This document shows positions 51,274-60,130 of a stretch of DNA of 64,000 nt, one piece after another (the first letter of the stretch is position 1; each line of letters starts with the position of its first letter). Below the pieces are notes generated by a model. That model saw only the letters and a program-made list of their open reading frames with translations, was not told the DNA's origin and ran no database searches. Position numbers and translations under genes: made by a program. This DNA comes from Flavobacterium lacus (GTDB taxonomy: Bacteria; Bacteroidota; Bacteroidia; Flavobacteriales; Flavobacteriaceae), in assembly GCF_003268815.1 (NCBI RefSeq), contig NZ_QLSV01000002.1:62001-126000 (forward strand). The letters run 5' to 3'.

Positions 51274-54240
51274 TTAAAATTTCACATTAGCACCAAACAA
51301 AAATTGTCTTTGTCTAGGATAAATAGTATTGTCAACACCACCCGTTATTTCTGGATCTAACCCAGAATATTCAGTAATAACAAATGGATTTTGTACAGCT
51401 GAAAATAAGCGAACCGATGCTTTTCCACCTAACCAGTTCTTAAAGGTATAACCGATTGTAGCATAATCCATTCGTAAGAATGAACCATTTTCAATATACA
51501 TGTCTGATAGTACAGATGCTTCATTATTAGGTTGAACAAACTCTGTGTATAAAACGTTAGGTGAAATATTTTCCAAAACACCATTTTCAATTCTACTAAA
51601 CGTAGATCTGTCCGCTTTAACAGCATTATAAATTCGATTACCGAAACTTGCTCTTAAATTAAACGACAAATCGAAACTTTTATAATTTAAGCTTGTATTA
51701 AAACCTAACAACAAATCCGGATCACCATTTTTGTATATATAACGGTCATCACCATTGATTTGCCCATCGCCATTTATATCTGCAAATGCCCCTTCAATTG
51801 GAGAACCATCTGCACTATACAATTGTTTGTAAACAAAAAATGAGTTTGGAGTAAATCCTTCTTGAGAAATCTGAGATGTACCACCCGTTCCCGGAGCAAA
51901 ACCACCTAAAATCGGAGTTCCTAGTGCGATTTGATCGATTCGTCTTTCAAATTTAGTGGCATTAAAACCAACATTCCAGTTTAAGTTATCATTTTTAATT
52001 ACATCGTAATTAACTGAAAACTCTATCCCTTTGATGTTCATATCACCGATGTTTTGAGGCCCTTGATTAGAAAAATTTGACCCATCAGCAAAAGGAGCTG
52101 TTTGTAATAAGTCTGTAGATTCTTTGTAGAATAAATCCAACGATCCATTTAATCTATTATCGTTAAAACCATAATCCAAACCAAAATTATAAGTAGCCGT
52201 TTCCTCCCATCTAATTGGCCCAAAAGCAGTCGAAACCCCAACATTTATCGGTTGCCCTCCTATTATATATTGTGATGTTGGCAAACCAGAATTGTAGATT
52301 TGCTGATAAAAATTTGTATCACCAATAGCTTGCTGTCCTGTAACCCCCCAACCTAGTCTAAGTTTTAACTCAGAAAGTGTTTGTGAATCTTTAAAGAAAT
52401 CCTCTTTAATCTTCCATCCTAAAGCTACAGATGGGAAATTTCCAAAACGATTTTGTTCTCCAAACCTAGATGTACCATCTCTTCTGTAATTTAAGGTCAG
52501 AAGATACTTGTCATTATAATTGAAATTCACTCTTCCAAAATAACCCAAAAGCACTACATCATCATCTGCATAAGCTATTTGCTCTTCAGTATTAGTAGGG
52601 TCTACAAGATTAAAAAATCGTAATCCGGAAACTTCAAATTTTTGATAAGAATAACCAGCTGTCGCTTCAAGGTTCAATTTACCAAACTGTTTGTTGTAAA
52701 CTAAATAAAAATCTAACAATGAATTAATTCTTTCTTGCTCTTCGTTAGCAATTGTTCCTCTTGATATGTTGTTATTTAAATATCCTGAACGAGCATCTCT
52801 TCCTCTTAAAATATTTCTTTCACCATTCGCTTTATCATATCCTAAATTTAAAACAGCTCTTAATTCTGGTAGAAAATGAAATTTATAATCCATTTCAAAA
52901 TTACCAAAAATTCGGTTATTTATACCTTTGTCATACGTTTGTAAAAGCTGTGCAACTGGGTTACCTATAGCTGGTGTAGCATAGACCGTCTCACCACTTC
53001 CATTTATACTGTAGTATTCAAAAAATCCACCTGAAGGCGACTCGGCATCATACACCGGTTGTGTAGGGTCAAAACTAATAGCAGAGCCCTCAACAGCATC
53101 AGTGAAGCGATTTCTTTGATTAGTGTAGTTTGCAGACAATCTCAACTTTAAATGATCTTTAAACAAAGAAGGTGATAAGTTCAAAGAAACAGAATTTCTG
53201 GTAAACGCATTTGTTAAACGCAAACCTTCTTGATAGGTATTACCAACCGAAAGTCTGGTAGGCAAAACTCCAAACAAATTTCCTTTGATGGATAAATTAT
53301 TATCAACAAAATCTGTTCTTCTATAGATCTCATCTTGCCAATTTGTATTCGCAGTACCTAATTTTGCTATTTGAGCAGCATTTCCAAGACCAGGCGTTAA
53401 CTGATTACCGTCAGCATCAAATGTGCCGGCAATTAATTCTCTATATCTATCGGCAGAAAACACATCTACCTCCCCGACTCTACTACCTGTACCATATTGA
53501 AAATTATAATCTACTTGTAAAGTCTTAGAACCTCTTTTAGTCTGAATTATAATTACACCATTTGATGCACGAGAACCATAAATGGCAGTTGCAGAGGCGT
53601 CTTTAAGAATCGAGAAAGATTCAATATCGTTTGGATTGATAGATGATATAATTGAAGTAGAACCAGTTGTTCCATTATTGTCAATTGGTAATCCATCAAT
53701 AATAATCAAAGGATCGTTGGATGCCAACAGAGAAGATCCCCCGCGAATTCTAATTTCAGAGCCTGAACCCGGAGCACCACTGGTATTAATCGTTACCCCA
53801 GCTACCTTACCATTCAATAAGTTTTCAGCGGTTACATTGGCTCCTTTATTAAAATCTTTTGATGATACTTGAGCAACGGAACCTGTTGCATCTTTCCTCT
53901 TAACAGTACCATAACCCACCAAAACTACTTCATCTAGTTTTGCTATGTCCTCTTCAAGAGAAACATTAATCGTTTTTTGAGAAGTGTAGGTAACATTTTG
54001 TGTATTAAATCCCACGTAAGTAAACTCAATCACTTCTCCACTAATGACATTTGACAGCATATATTTACCATCAAAATCGGTTGTAGTACCCTTTGTGGTA
54101 CCTTTAATAACTACGTTTACTCCCGGTAGGGGTTGTCCAGACGACTTGTCAGTTACAACACCACTCAACGTGCTCTGAGCCAGCAAACTAAGCGGCAGTA
54201 AGAGTAATAAAAATAACAACTTTTTAGAAATTGTTTTCAT
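51274..54240 (-). CDS. SusC/RagA-family TonB-dependent receptor
   Basis: A 988-residue outer-membrane TonB-dependent transporter. Signal peptide (LLFLLLLLPLSLLAQ), then a carboxypeptidase-D-like beta domain (about 23-110, SGVVTDKSSGQPLPGVNVVI), a TonB-box-like segment VVLVGYGTVKRKDATGSV, the plug with IRIRGGSSLLASNDPLIIID and SAVAIYGSRASNGVIIIQTK-like text, and a 22-strand barrel ending YPRQRQFLFGANVKF. The trio SusC-SusD-SusE/F with an amylase and maltose genes nearby makes starch-derived oligosaccharides the likely cargo. Divergent from the LacI regulator, with a candidate operator between. Confidence 0.95.
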   Translation of the reverse strand: MKTISKKLLFLLLLLPLSLLAQSTLSGVVTDKSSGQPLPGVNVVIKGTTKGTTTDFDGKYMLSNVISGEVIEFTYVGFNTQNVTYTSQKTINVSLEEDIAKLDEVVLVGYGTVKRKDATGSVAQVSSKDFNKGANVTAENLLNGKVAGVTINTSGAPGSGSEIRIRGGSSLLASNDPLIIIDGLPIDNNGTTGSTSIISSINPNDIESFSILKDASATAIYGSRASNGVIIIQTKRGSKTLQVDYNFQYGTGSRVGEVDVFSADRYRELIAGTFDADGNQLTPGLGNAAQIAKLGTANTNWQDEIYRRTDFVDNNLSIKGNLFGVLPTRLSVGNTYQEGLRLTNAFTRNSVSLNLSPSLFKDHLKLRLSANYTNQRNRFTDAVEGSAISFDPTQPVYDAESPSGGFFEYYSINGSGETVYATPAIGNPVAQLLQTYDKGINNRIFGNFEMDYKFHFLPELRAVLNLGYDKANGERNILRGRDARSGYLNNNISRGTIANEEQERINSLLDFYLVYNKQFGKLNLEATAGYSYQKFEVSGLRFFNLVDPTNTEEQIAYADDDVVLLGYFGRVNFNYNDKYLLTLNYRRDGTSRFGEQNRFGNFPSVALGWKIKEDFFKDSQTLSELKLRLGWGVTGQQAIGDTNFYQQIYNSGLPTSQYIIGGQPINVGVSTAFGPIRWEETATYNFGLDYGFNDNRLNGSLDLFYKESTDLLQTAPFADGSNFSNQGPQNIGDMNIKGIEFSVNYDVIKNDNLNWNVGFNATKFERRIDQIALGTPILGGFAPGTGGTSQISQEGFTPNSFFVYKQLYSADGSPIEGAFADINGDGQINGDDRYIYKNGDPDLLLGFNTSLNYKSFDLSFNLRASFGNRIYNAVKADRSTFSRIENGVLENISPNVLYTEFVQPNNEASVLSDMYIENGSFLRMDYATIGYTFKNWLGGKASVRLFSAVQNPFVITEYSGLDPEITGGVDNTIYPRQRQFLFGANVKF

Positions 54241-54272
54241 ACAGTTTGTTTAGGTTAAAAATTGTGTTTTTT

Positions 54273-54292
54273 GCTTGTATTTATACTTCGAA
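54273..54292. promoter_or_regulatory. 20-bp shared motif upstream of susC
   Basis: GCTTGTATTTATACTTCGAA lies 33-52 bp before the SusC start. A copy with one mismatch lies at 55613-55632 before the MFS transporter. GTAT-TT-ATAC within it is an inverted repeat. The two copies point in opposite directions relative to their genes. See findings. Confidence 0.55.
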
Positions 54293-54348
54293 TGTTAAAT
54301 TTACTTAAAATTTTTATCTTTTTGAATAAACATTTGTTAAAGACCTTC

Positions 54349-54362
54349 CGAAAACGTTTTCG
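54349..54362. promoter_or_regulatory. LacI-type operator palindrome
   Basis: CGAAAACGTTTTCG is a perfect 14-bp palindrome with the central CG of LacI/GalR-type operators. It lies 108 bp from the susC start and 103 bp from the LacI-family gene, so the regulator could control both. Just downstream, TTG (54365-54367), a 20-bp gap and TATTTTTA (54388-54395) may be the regulator promoter. Confidence 0.6.
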
Positions 54363-54465
54363 TGTTGAAAACTTTTAGAATAATCAGTATTTTTAAGCTA
54401 AAAATTCCGATTCTAAAAAATAAAATTTATCTTTATTCACAAATCACTATTTACCTCTAATTAAC

Positions 54466-55491
54466 ATGAAAAGAAAAGTCACTTTAAAACAAATTGCAAA
54501 AGAATTGGATGTCTCTATTTCAACCGTTTCAAAATCATTAAAAGACAGTGCGGAAATTAGTGAAGATACCCGACAAAAAGTGCAAGCTTTTGCAAAATTA
54601 TACAACTATAAGCCTAATAACATTGCACTTAGCCTTAAAAATAAAAAAACAAAAACCATCGGAATCATCATTCCTGAAATCGTTCATCACTTTTTTGCAA
54701 CCGTAATTAGTGGTGTTGAAAATGTAGCAAACGAACACGGCTACAACGTAATAGTTTGTTTATCAGACGAGTCCTTTGACAAAGAAGTCATCAATATGGA
54801 GATGTTAGCCAATGGAAGTATTGACGGATTCATCATGTCGCTATCCAAAGAAACTCAGCAAAAAAGAGATTTTCACCATATTTCTGAAGTTATTAATCAA
54901 GGAATGCCGGTTGTGATGTTTGATCGTGTTACGAATGATATTTTATGTGACAAAGTAATTATTGATGATAATTTATCCGCCATTCAAGCTGTTCAAACGC
55001 TTATTGATAAAGGATTAAAAAAAATAGCTCTCATCACAACAGTTGATTATGTTAGTGTCGGAAAACTGAGAACTGAAGGTTATCTAAAAGCATTAAAATC
55101 GAATGATATTAAAATAGATGAAAATTTAATTCTTAAAATTGAAGACATCGAACATTGCGATGAAGCCATTGAAGATTTAATAAAAAATCAACAAATTGAT
55201 GCCATCTTTGCTGTAAACGAACTTTTTGCTGTTACAGCAATAAAATCAGCCTTAAAAATAGGTTTGAAAATTCCGGAAGATATCGCCGTTATTGGTTTTA
55301 CAGATGGGATTATTTCCAAGTACTCTTCTCCAAGCATTACAACCGTAAGCCAAAACGGAATAAAGATGGGCGGAAAAGCAGCCAAAATGCTGATCGAAAG
55401 ATTAGAGAGCGAAGATGAAGACGATGAACACTACAGAACAGAAGTCATTGAAACGCACCTGGTAGAACGAGAATCTACGCCAACGTTGTAG
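54466..55491 (+). CDS. LacI-family transcriptional regulator
   Basis: A 341-residue LacI/GalR-family protein. The N-terminal helix-turn-helix and hinge are TLKQIAKELDVSISTVSKSL and the following NYKPNNIALSLKNKKTKTIG region (about residues 4-60). A periplasmic-binding-protein-like effector domain follows (GIIIPEIVHHFFATVISGVE; IAVIGFTDGIISKYSSPSIT), then an acidic linker before ETHLVERESTPT. It presumably senses maltose or a related sugar and controls the flanking genes; the candidate operator lies in its upstream gap. Confidence 0.93.
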   Translation: MKRKVTLKQIAKELDVSISTVSKSLKDSAEISEDTRQKVQAFAKLYNYKPNNIALSLKNKKTKTIGIIIPEIVHHFFATVISGVENVANEHGYNVIVCLSDESFDKEVINMEMLANGSIDGFIMSLSKETQQKRDFHHISEVINQGMPVVMFDRVTNDILCDKVIIDDNLSAIQAVQTLIDKGLKKIALITTVDYVSVGKLRTEGYLKALKSNDIKIDENLILKIEDIEHCDEAIEDLIKNQQIDAIFAVNELFAVTAIKSALKIGLKIPEDIAVIGFTDGIISKYSSPSITTVSQNGIKMGGKAAKMLIERLESEDEDDEHYRTEVIETHLVERESTPTL

Positions 55492-55590
55492 TTCTTTCAA
55501 ACCATTGATTTTATTCAGCTTCTGAATTTGAAACGCAAAAAATGACTTTTAAAATTTTTTAAAAAAAATAATTTCGCTTTAAAAAAAAAC

Positions 55591-55598
55591 TATATTTG
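55591..55598 (+). promoter_or_regulatory. -7 box for the MFS-pgmB-phosphorylase genes
   Basis: TATATTTG fits TAnnTTTG, 92 bp before the MFS transporter ATG. The shared 20-bp motif begins 15 bp downstream, around +9, a repressor-like position. Confidence 0.55.
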
Positions 55599-55612
55599 TA
55601 CTGATTATCAAA

Positions 55613-55632
55613 GCTTGTATTTTTACTTCGAA
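55613..55632. promoter_or_regulatory. 20-bp shared motif upstream of the MFS transporter gene
   Basis: GCTTGTATTTTTACTTCGAA matches the element at 54273-54292 in 19 of 20 positions. It lies just after the predicted transcription start. Confidence 0.55.
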
Positions 55633-55644
55633 CCCATAAGTTTT

Positions 55645-55664
55645 GATAAGCACTATAGCTTATC
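55645..55664 (+). promoter_or_regulatory. Leader hairpin before the MFS gene
   Basis: GATAAGC and GCTTATC form 7-bp arms around ACTATA in the untranslated leader, 26 bp before the ATG. There is no U run, so a protein-binding or RNA element is as likely as an attenuator. Confidence 0.4.
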
Positions 55665-55689
55665 GTAATATTAATCAACAATTACGATA

Positions 55690-57018
55690 ATGAAAAAACC
55701 CAAATTAAGTTTTTGGCAAATTTGGAATTTGAGCTTTGGGTTTCTAGGAGTTCAAATTGGTTACTCTCTACAAAATGGGAATACCAGTAGAATTTTAGAA
55801 GCGTTAGGTGCTGATGTTCACAGCATCGGTTTTTTTTGGCTTGCAGCTCCGCTAGCCGGTTTATTCGTTCAACCCATCGTTGGATTATCAAGTGACAAAA
55901 CTTGGACCAGATTAGGAAGGCGTGTTCCGTTTATTTTGGGTGGAGCAATTATTTCGGCCGTAGCGATGTATTTCATGCCCAATGCAGAATATTTTACTGA
56001 TTTACTTCCAGCCTTGGCATTTGGTGCAATTATGTTGCTTTTGATGGACACCTCTTTTAATGTAACGATGCAACCTTTTAGAGCTCTAGTGGGCGACATG
56101 GTTGATGATGATCAGAAAAACTTAGGTTATTCCGTTCAGAGTGCGTTAATCAATTTTGGAGCTGTTTTTGGTTCTTTGTTACCGTATATCCTATCAAAAT
56201 TAAATGTTGCAAACATTCCTGCTGACGGTGAAAAAGTAGCCGATTCAGTAGTTTGGTCCTTCTACATTGGTGGAACAATACTACTATTGAGTGTTTTGTG
56301 GACGGTTTACAAAACCAAAGAATATCCTCCTAAGCAACATGCCGAATACAATAATATTGATTTGGAAGCCAATGAAAAAAAACCTAAGGCAAGTATTTGG
56401 AGTTTAATTCCTAATGCACCAGCTATTTTCTGGCAGTTAGGTATTGTTCAATTCTTTTCATGGTTTTCTTTATTCTTAATGTGGGTTTACACGACAAGAG
56501 CGATCGCAAATCAAGTATGGGGTGATCAGGCATTAGATCCAAAATCAATTGCCTTTAATGAAGCAGGAAATTGGACCGGCGTCATGTTTGCCTTTTACAG
56601 TGGTGTTGCGGCAGTTTTTGCCTTCTTAATTCCGTCATTGGCAAAAAAATTCGGCAGGAAAAATGTATACAGTTTCTCCTTGATATTAGGTGGACTTGGT
56701 TTAGCTTCGATTTTCTTTGTGCATGACAAAACATTACTATTAATTTCGATGATTGGAGTGGGAATGGCTTGGGCATCAATTTTGGCAATTCCTTATGCCA
56801 TGCTTTCTAGTTCATTACCGGCAGAAAAAATGGGTGTATATATGGGACTTTTTAATGCCACCATAACTATTCCTCAAATTGCGGCCGGACTTATTGGCGG
56901 GAGTATCATTGCCTTTTTTGACAACTCACCTATTGCAATTATTGTGCTATCCGGAACTTCAATGATTCTTGCTGGATTAGCTGTCTATCTGGTAAAAGAA
57001 AAGCCTGTTTCAATCTAA
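55690..57018 (+). CDS. MFS sugar transporter (maltose, SLC45/GPH-like)
   Basis: A 442-residue, 12-helix major-facilitator transporter. The N-terminus (LSFWQIWNLSFGFLGVQIGY) followed by RILEALGADVHSIGFFWLAA and QPIVGLSSDKTWTRLGRRVP, with D/R-x-R cytosolic loop, is typical of bacterial maltose/sucrose transporters of the SLC45-like group. A central charged loop (KKPKASIWSLIPN) joins the two halves. As the next genes are pgmB and a maltose phosphorylase, it most likely imports maltose into the cytoplasm. Confidence 0.9.
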   Translation: MKKPKLSFWQIWNLSFGFLGVQIGYSLQNGNTSRILEALGADVHSIGFFWLAAPLAGLFVQPIVGLSSDKTWTRLGRRVPFILGGAIISAVAMYFMPNAEYFTDLLPALAFGAIMLLLMDTSFNVTMQPFRALVGDMVDDDQKNLGYSVQSALINFGAVFGSLLPYILSKLNVANIPADGEKVADSVVWSFYIGGTILLLSVLWTVYKTKEYPPKQHAEYNNIDLEANEKKPKASIWSLIPNAPAIFWQLGIVQFFSWFSLFLMWVYTTRAIANQVWGDQALDPKSIAFNEAGNWTGVMFAFYSGVAAVFAFLIPSLAKKFGRKNVYSFSLILGGLGLASIFFVHDKTLLLISMIGVGMAWASILAIPYAMLSSSLPAEKMGVYMGLFNATITIPQIAAGLIGGSIIAFFDNSPIAIIVLSGTSMILAGLAVYLVKEKPVSI

Positions 57019-57028
57019 TTAAATTACG

Positions 57029-57685
57029 ATGCATCAAAAATGTTTCATATTCGACCTCGACGGCGTAATCGTTGACACAGCCAAATATCATTATTTAGCG
57101 TGGCAAAAGATTGCTCAACAATTGGGAATCGAATTTACACCCGAACACAACGAAGAGCTAAAAGGCGTGAGCCGTGTTCGTTCACTCGATATTATCTTAA
57201 ATTTAGGAAATATTGAAGCTACACAAGAAGAAAAAAATGGTTGGCTCGTTCAAAAAAATGAAGACTATTTATCCTATCTGGTAACAATGGATGAAAGCGA
57301 AATTTTACCAGGGGTTTTATCTGTTTTAGTTTATTTAAAAGAAAATAACCAAAAAATCGTTTTGGGTTCTGCCAGTAAAAATGCCAGACCTATTCTTGAA
57401 AAAGCAAAAATTATTGAATATTTCGATGCAATAGTGGACGGAAACGATGTGTCAAATGCCAAACCGGATCCTGAAGTTTTTATTCAAGGAGCTAAAAAAG
57501 TAAATTTTTCAAACGAAGAATGCATCGTTTTTGAAGATTCTGTAGCTGGAATTCAAGCTGCAAATCTTGCCGGAATGATAAGTGTTGGAATTGGCGAAGA
57601 AAGTATTTTGCACGAAGCACAATTCGTTTTTCCTGATTTTACACACATCGATTTGAATTTTATACAAAACCTTATAAATAGATAG
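57029..57685 (+). CDS. pgmB: Beta-phosphoglucomutase
   Basis: A 218-residue HAD-superfamily mutase that turns beta-glucose 1-phosphate into glucose 6-phosphate. The phosphorylated Asp is in IFDLDGVIVDTAKYHYLAW (FDLDGV), with the substrate-loop ELKGVSRVRSLDIIL and the motifs VLGSASKNA and VFEDSVAGIQAANLAG. It follows the MFS gene by 10 bp and precedes the phosphorylase whose product it uses, a classic set. Confidence 0.94.
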   Translation: MHQKCFIFDLDGVIVDTAKYHYLAWQKIAQQLGIEFTPEHNEELKGVSRVRSLDIILNLGNIEATQEEKNGWLVQKNEDYLSYLVTMDESEILPGVLSVLVYLKENNQKIVLGSASKNARPILEKAKIIEYFDAIVDGNDVSNAKPDPEVFIQGAKKVNFSNEECIVFEDSVAGIQAANLAGMISVGIGEESILHEAQFVFPDFTHIDLNFIQNLINR

Positions 57686-57746
57686 TAAAATTTTAATGTT
57701 TTCGAATTTTAAAAACGTTAAACTTGAAACTTTTAAACTAAATTTA

Positions 57747-60050
57747 ATGAACCAAGATTATATCATACCAGATAACTGGTCGATTATTGAAGAAGGATTT
57801 GAACAAGACCTGGTTAAGTCTTCTGAAAGTTTGTTCAGCATTGGAAACGGTGCGATGGGACAACGAGCGAATTTTGAAGAATATTATTCCGGGAAAACGT
57901 TCCAAGGAAGTTATATTGGCGGCATTTATTATCCCGATAAAACAAAAGTGGGTTGGTGGAAAAACGGTTATCCTGAATATTTTGCTAAAGTATTAAATGC
58001 TCCAAATTGGATAGGAATTAACATTGAAATCAATGGCGAAAATCTAGATTTAGCTGGTTGTGCGGCGGTAAAAAACTTCCGTAGAGAATTGAATATGAAA
58101 GAAGGTTGGTACCATCGTTCTTTTGTAGCAACTCTTCAAAACGGGACTGAAATTGAGGTACATGTGCGTCGCTTTCTCTCTATTGATTTGGATGAAGTAG
58201 GTGTGATTAATTATCAAATTACCGCTTTAAATCAAGATGCGAAGATTGTTTTCAAACCTTATATTGATGCCGGAGTTCACAACGAAGATGCCAACTGGGA
58301 AGAAAAATTTTGGGAGCTATTACATGTAAAAAATAATGGAAACGAAGCTTTTGTAACGGCTAGAACTTTCAAAACGCATTTTATAGCAACCACTTTTATG
58401 CAAAATACGATTTTGGTTGATGGTAAAAATGTGAATGCTTCTCCCTCTGACGTTCTATCTTCGAAAGATAAAATTGAATTTTCGTATGAAGTATCCATTG
58501 CCAAAAACCAATCGACTACCATTCAAAAAACTGGTGGCTACACGGTTTCAATGAATCATGAAAATACGGAAGATGCGGCTAAAAAAGTTTTAACTGAGGC
58601 AAATTCTATCGGTTACAACCAATTATTAAAAGACCAAATCAAAGCTTGGGCAAAAATTTGGGAAATGAGTGATATTACCATCGATGGCGATGTAAAAGCT
58701 CAACAAGGAATTCGTTTCAATATCTTTCAATTAAATCAAACCTATTTAGGGAAAGATTCCCGTTTAAATATCGGGCCAAAAGGATTTACCGGAGAGAAAT
58801 ACGGTGGTTCTACTTATTGGGATACTGAAGCGTATTGCATACCATTTTACATGGCTACCAAAGATCAGCAAGTAGCAAGAAATCTATTGACCTACCGCTA
58901 CAATCAATTGGATAAAGCGATTGAAAATGCCGGAAAATTAGGCTTTAAAAACGGTGCTGCTTTGTATCCGATGGTGACGATGAACGGCGAAGAATGTCAC
59001 AACGAATGGGAAATTACGTTTGAGGAAATTCACCGCAACGGAGCTATTGCTTTTGCCATTTTTAATTATTACCGTTTTACCGGAGATTACAGCTACATTC
59101 CTGAAAAAGGTTTAGAAGTTTTAATTGGAATTGCTCGTTTTTGGCATCAAAGAGCCACCTATTCTACCTACAGAAATCAATACGTAATTTTAGGTGTAAC
59201 GGGTCCGAATGAATACGAAAACAACGTAAACAATAATTTCTACACCAATTATATTGCGAAATGGTGTATTGATTATACAGTGGAACAAATCAATAAAATT
59301 GAAAAAGAATATGCATCGGATTACACAAGAATTTTAAATAAAGTAAAACTTTCTATGGCTGAAATTAACCATTGGAAGGAAGTAGCGGATAATATGTATT
59401 TTCCTTACTCAGAAGAACATGATGTCTATTTGCAACAAGATGGATTTTTGGATAAAGAATTAGTCAAAGTTTCTGATTTAGATAAAAGTCAGCGACCTAT
59501 TAACCAAAAATGGTCATGGGATCGAATTTTGCGTTCGCCTTACATCAAACAAGCCGATACCTTACAAGGATTTTACTTCTTTGAAGATCATTTTAGTAAA
59601 GAACAATTAGAAAAACATTTTGATTTTTATGAACCTTTTACTGTTCATGAAAGTTCGCTTTCGCCCTGTGTTCACTCGATTCAAGCAGCTGTTTTGGATA
59701 GAATGGAACAAGCATATACTTTCTATTTACGAACTTCCCGTTTGGACTTAGATGATTATAATAAAGAAGTGCACGAAGGGTTGCACATCACTTCGATGGC
59801 CGGAACTTGGATGAGTATTGTAGAAGGTTTTGGTGGAATGCGTGTCAAAAATGAAACATTACATTTTGAACCAAAAATTCCAACGCAATGGAAAGGTTAT
59901 TCGTTTAAAATCAATTTCAGAAATCAAATTTTGAAAGTTTCTGTTCAATCCAATGAAACAAAATTTTCTTTAGAAGGCGAAAAACCAATTACCGTTTTTG
60001 TTAAAGGAAAAGAAGTTTTAGTAGAACCAAATAGTTTGGTTACGGTTTAG
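57747..60050 (+). CDS. GH65 maltose phosphorylase
   Basis: About 767 residues from the ATG at 57747; an earlier ATG at 57696 adds 17 residues of AT-rich leader that look unlike the domain. It is a cytoplasmic GH65 inverting phosphorylase that splits maltose with phosphate into glucose and beta-glucose 1-phosphate. Signs are SIGNGAMGQRANFEEYYSG at the N-terminal domain, TYWDTEAYCIPFY, the general-acid region ECHNEWEITFEEIHRNGA (about residues 410-430), and the phosphate-binding HESSLSPCVHSIQA (about 634-648). No signal peptide. Trehalose or kojibiose phosphorylase activity is possible, but the pgmB and starch context favours maltose. Confidence 0.92.
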   Translation: MNQDYIIPDNWSIIEEGFEQDLVKSSESLFSIGNGAMGQRANFEEYYSGKTFQGSYIGGIYYPDKTKVGWWKNGYPEYFAKVLNAPNWIGINIEINGENLDLAGCAAVKNFRRELNMKEGWYHRSFVATLQNGTEIEVHVRRFLSIDLDEVGVINYQITALNQDAKIVFKPYIDAGVHNEDANWEEKFWELLHVKNNGNEAFVTARTFKTHFIATTFMQNTILVDGKNVNASPSDVLSSKDKIEFSYEVSIAKNQSTTIQKTGGYTVSMNHENTEDAAKKVLTEANSIGYNQLLKDQIKAWAKIWEMSDITIDGDVKAQQGIRFNIFQLNQTYLGKDSRLNIGPKGFTGEKYGGSTYWDTEAYCIPFYMATKDQQVARNLLTYRYNQLDKAIENAGKLGFKNGAALYPMVTMNGEECHNEWEITFEEIHRNGAIAFAIFNYYRFTGDYSYIPEKGLEVLIGIARFWHQRATYSTYRNQYVILGVTGPNEYENNVNNNFYTNYIAKWCIDYTVEQINKIEKEYASDYTRILNKVKLSMAEINHWKEVADNMYFPYSEEHDVYLQQDGFLDKELVKVSDLDKSQRPINQKWSWDRILRSPYIKQADTLQGFYFFEDHFSKEQLEKHFDFYEPFTVHESSLSPCVHSIQAAVLDRMEQAYTFYLRTSRLDLDDYNKEVHEGLHITSMAGTWMSIVEGFGGMRVKNETLHFEPKIPTQWKGYSFKINFRNQILKVSVQSNETKFSLEGEKPITVFVKGKEVLVEPNSLVTV

Positions 60051-60063
60051 TTTTAACGATTAA

Positions 60064-60095
60064 TTTAAACCATTAAGGCATTAAGGTTCATTAAG
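60064..60095 (+). repeat. Left inverted repeat of the GxxExxY cassette
   Basis: A 32-bp repeat that begins TTTAAACCATTAAGG and is built of ATTAAGG-like subunits. Its reverse complement recurs at 60553-60584 with two mismatches. It lies 14 bp after the phosphorylase stop and shares its inner part with a long hairpin (60075-60119). Confidence 0.85.
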
Positions 60096-60119
60096 TTTTC
60101 TTAATCTTCTTAATGCCTT
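60075..60119. repeat. Hairpin in the left end of the cassette
   Basis: AAGGCATTAAG (60075-60085) pairs with CTTAATGCCTT (60109-60119) in 11 bp, and ATTAAG (60090-60095) with CTTAAT (60100-60105) inside it around TTTT. It is followed by TATTA, so it may also end transcription of the phosphorylase gene. An ATG at 60113 lies in its right arm. Confidence 0.75.
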
Positions 60120-60130
60120 TATTACGTATC

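Noticed and set aside
57696..57746. Longer N-terminus of the GH65 protein
   Set aside because: The added 17 residues look like AT-rich leader and the conserved domain begins at the ATG at 57747.
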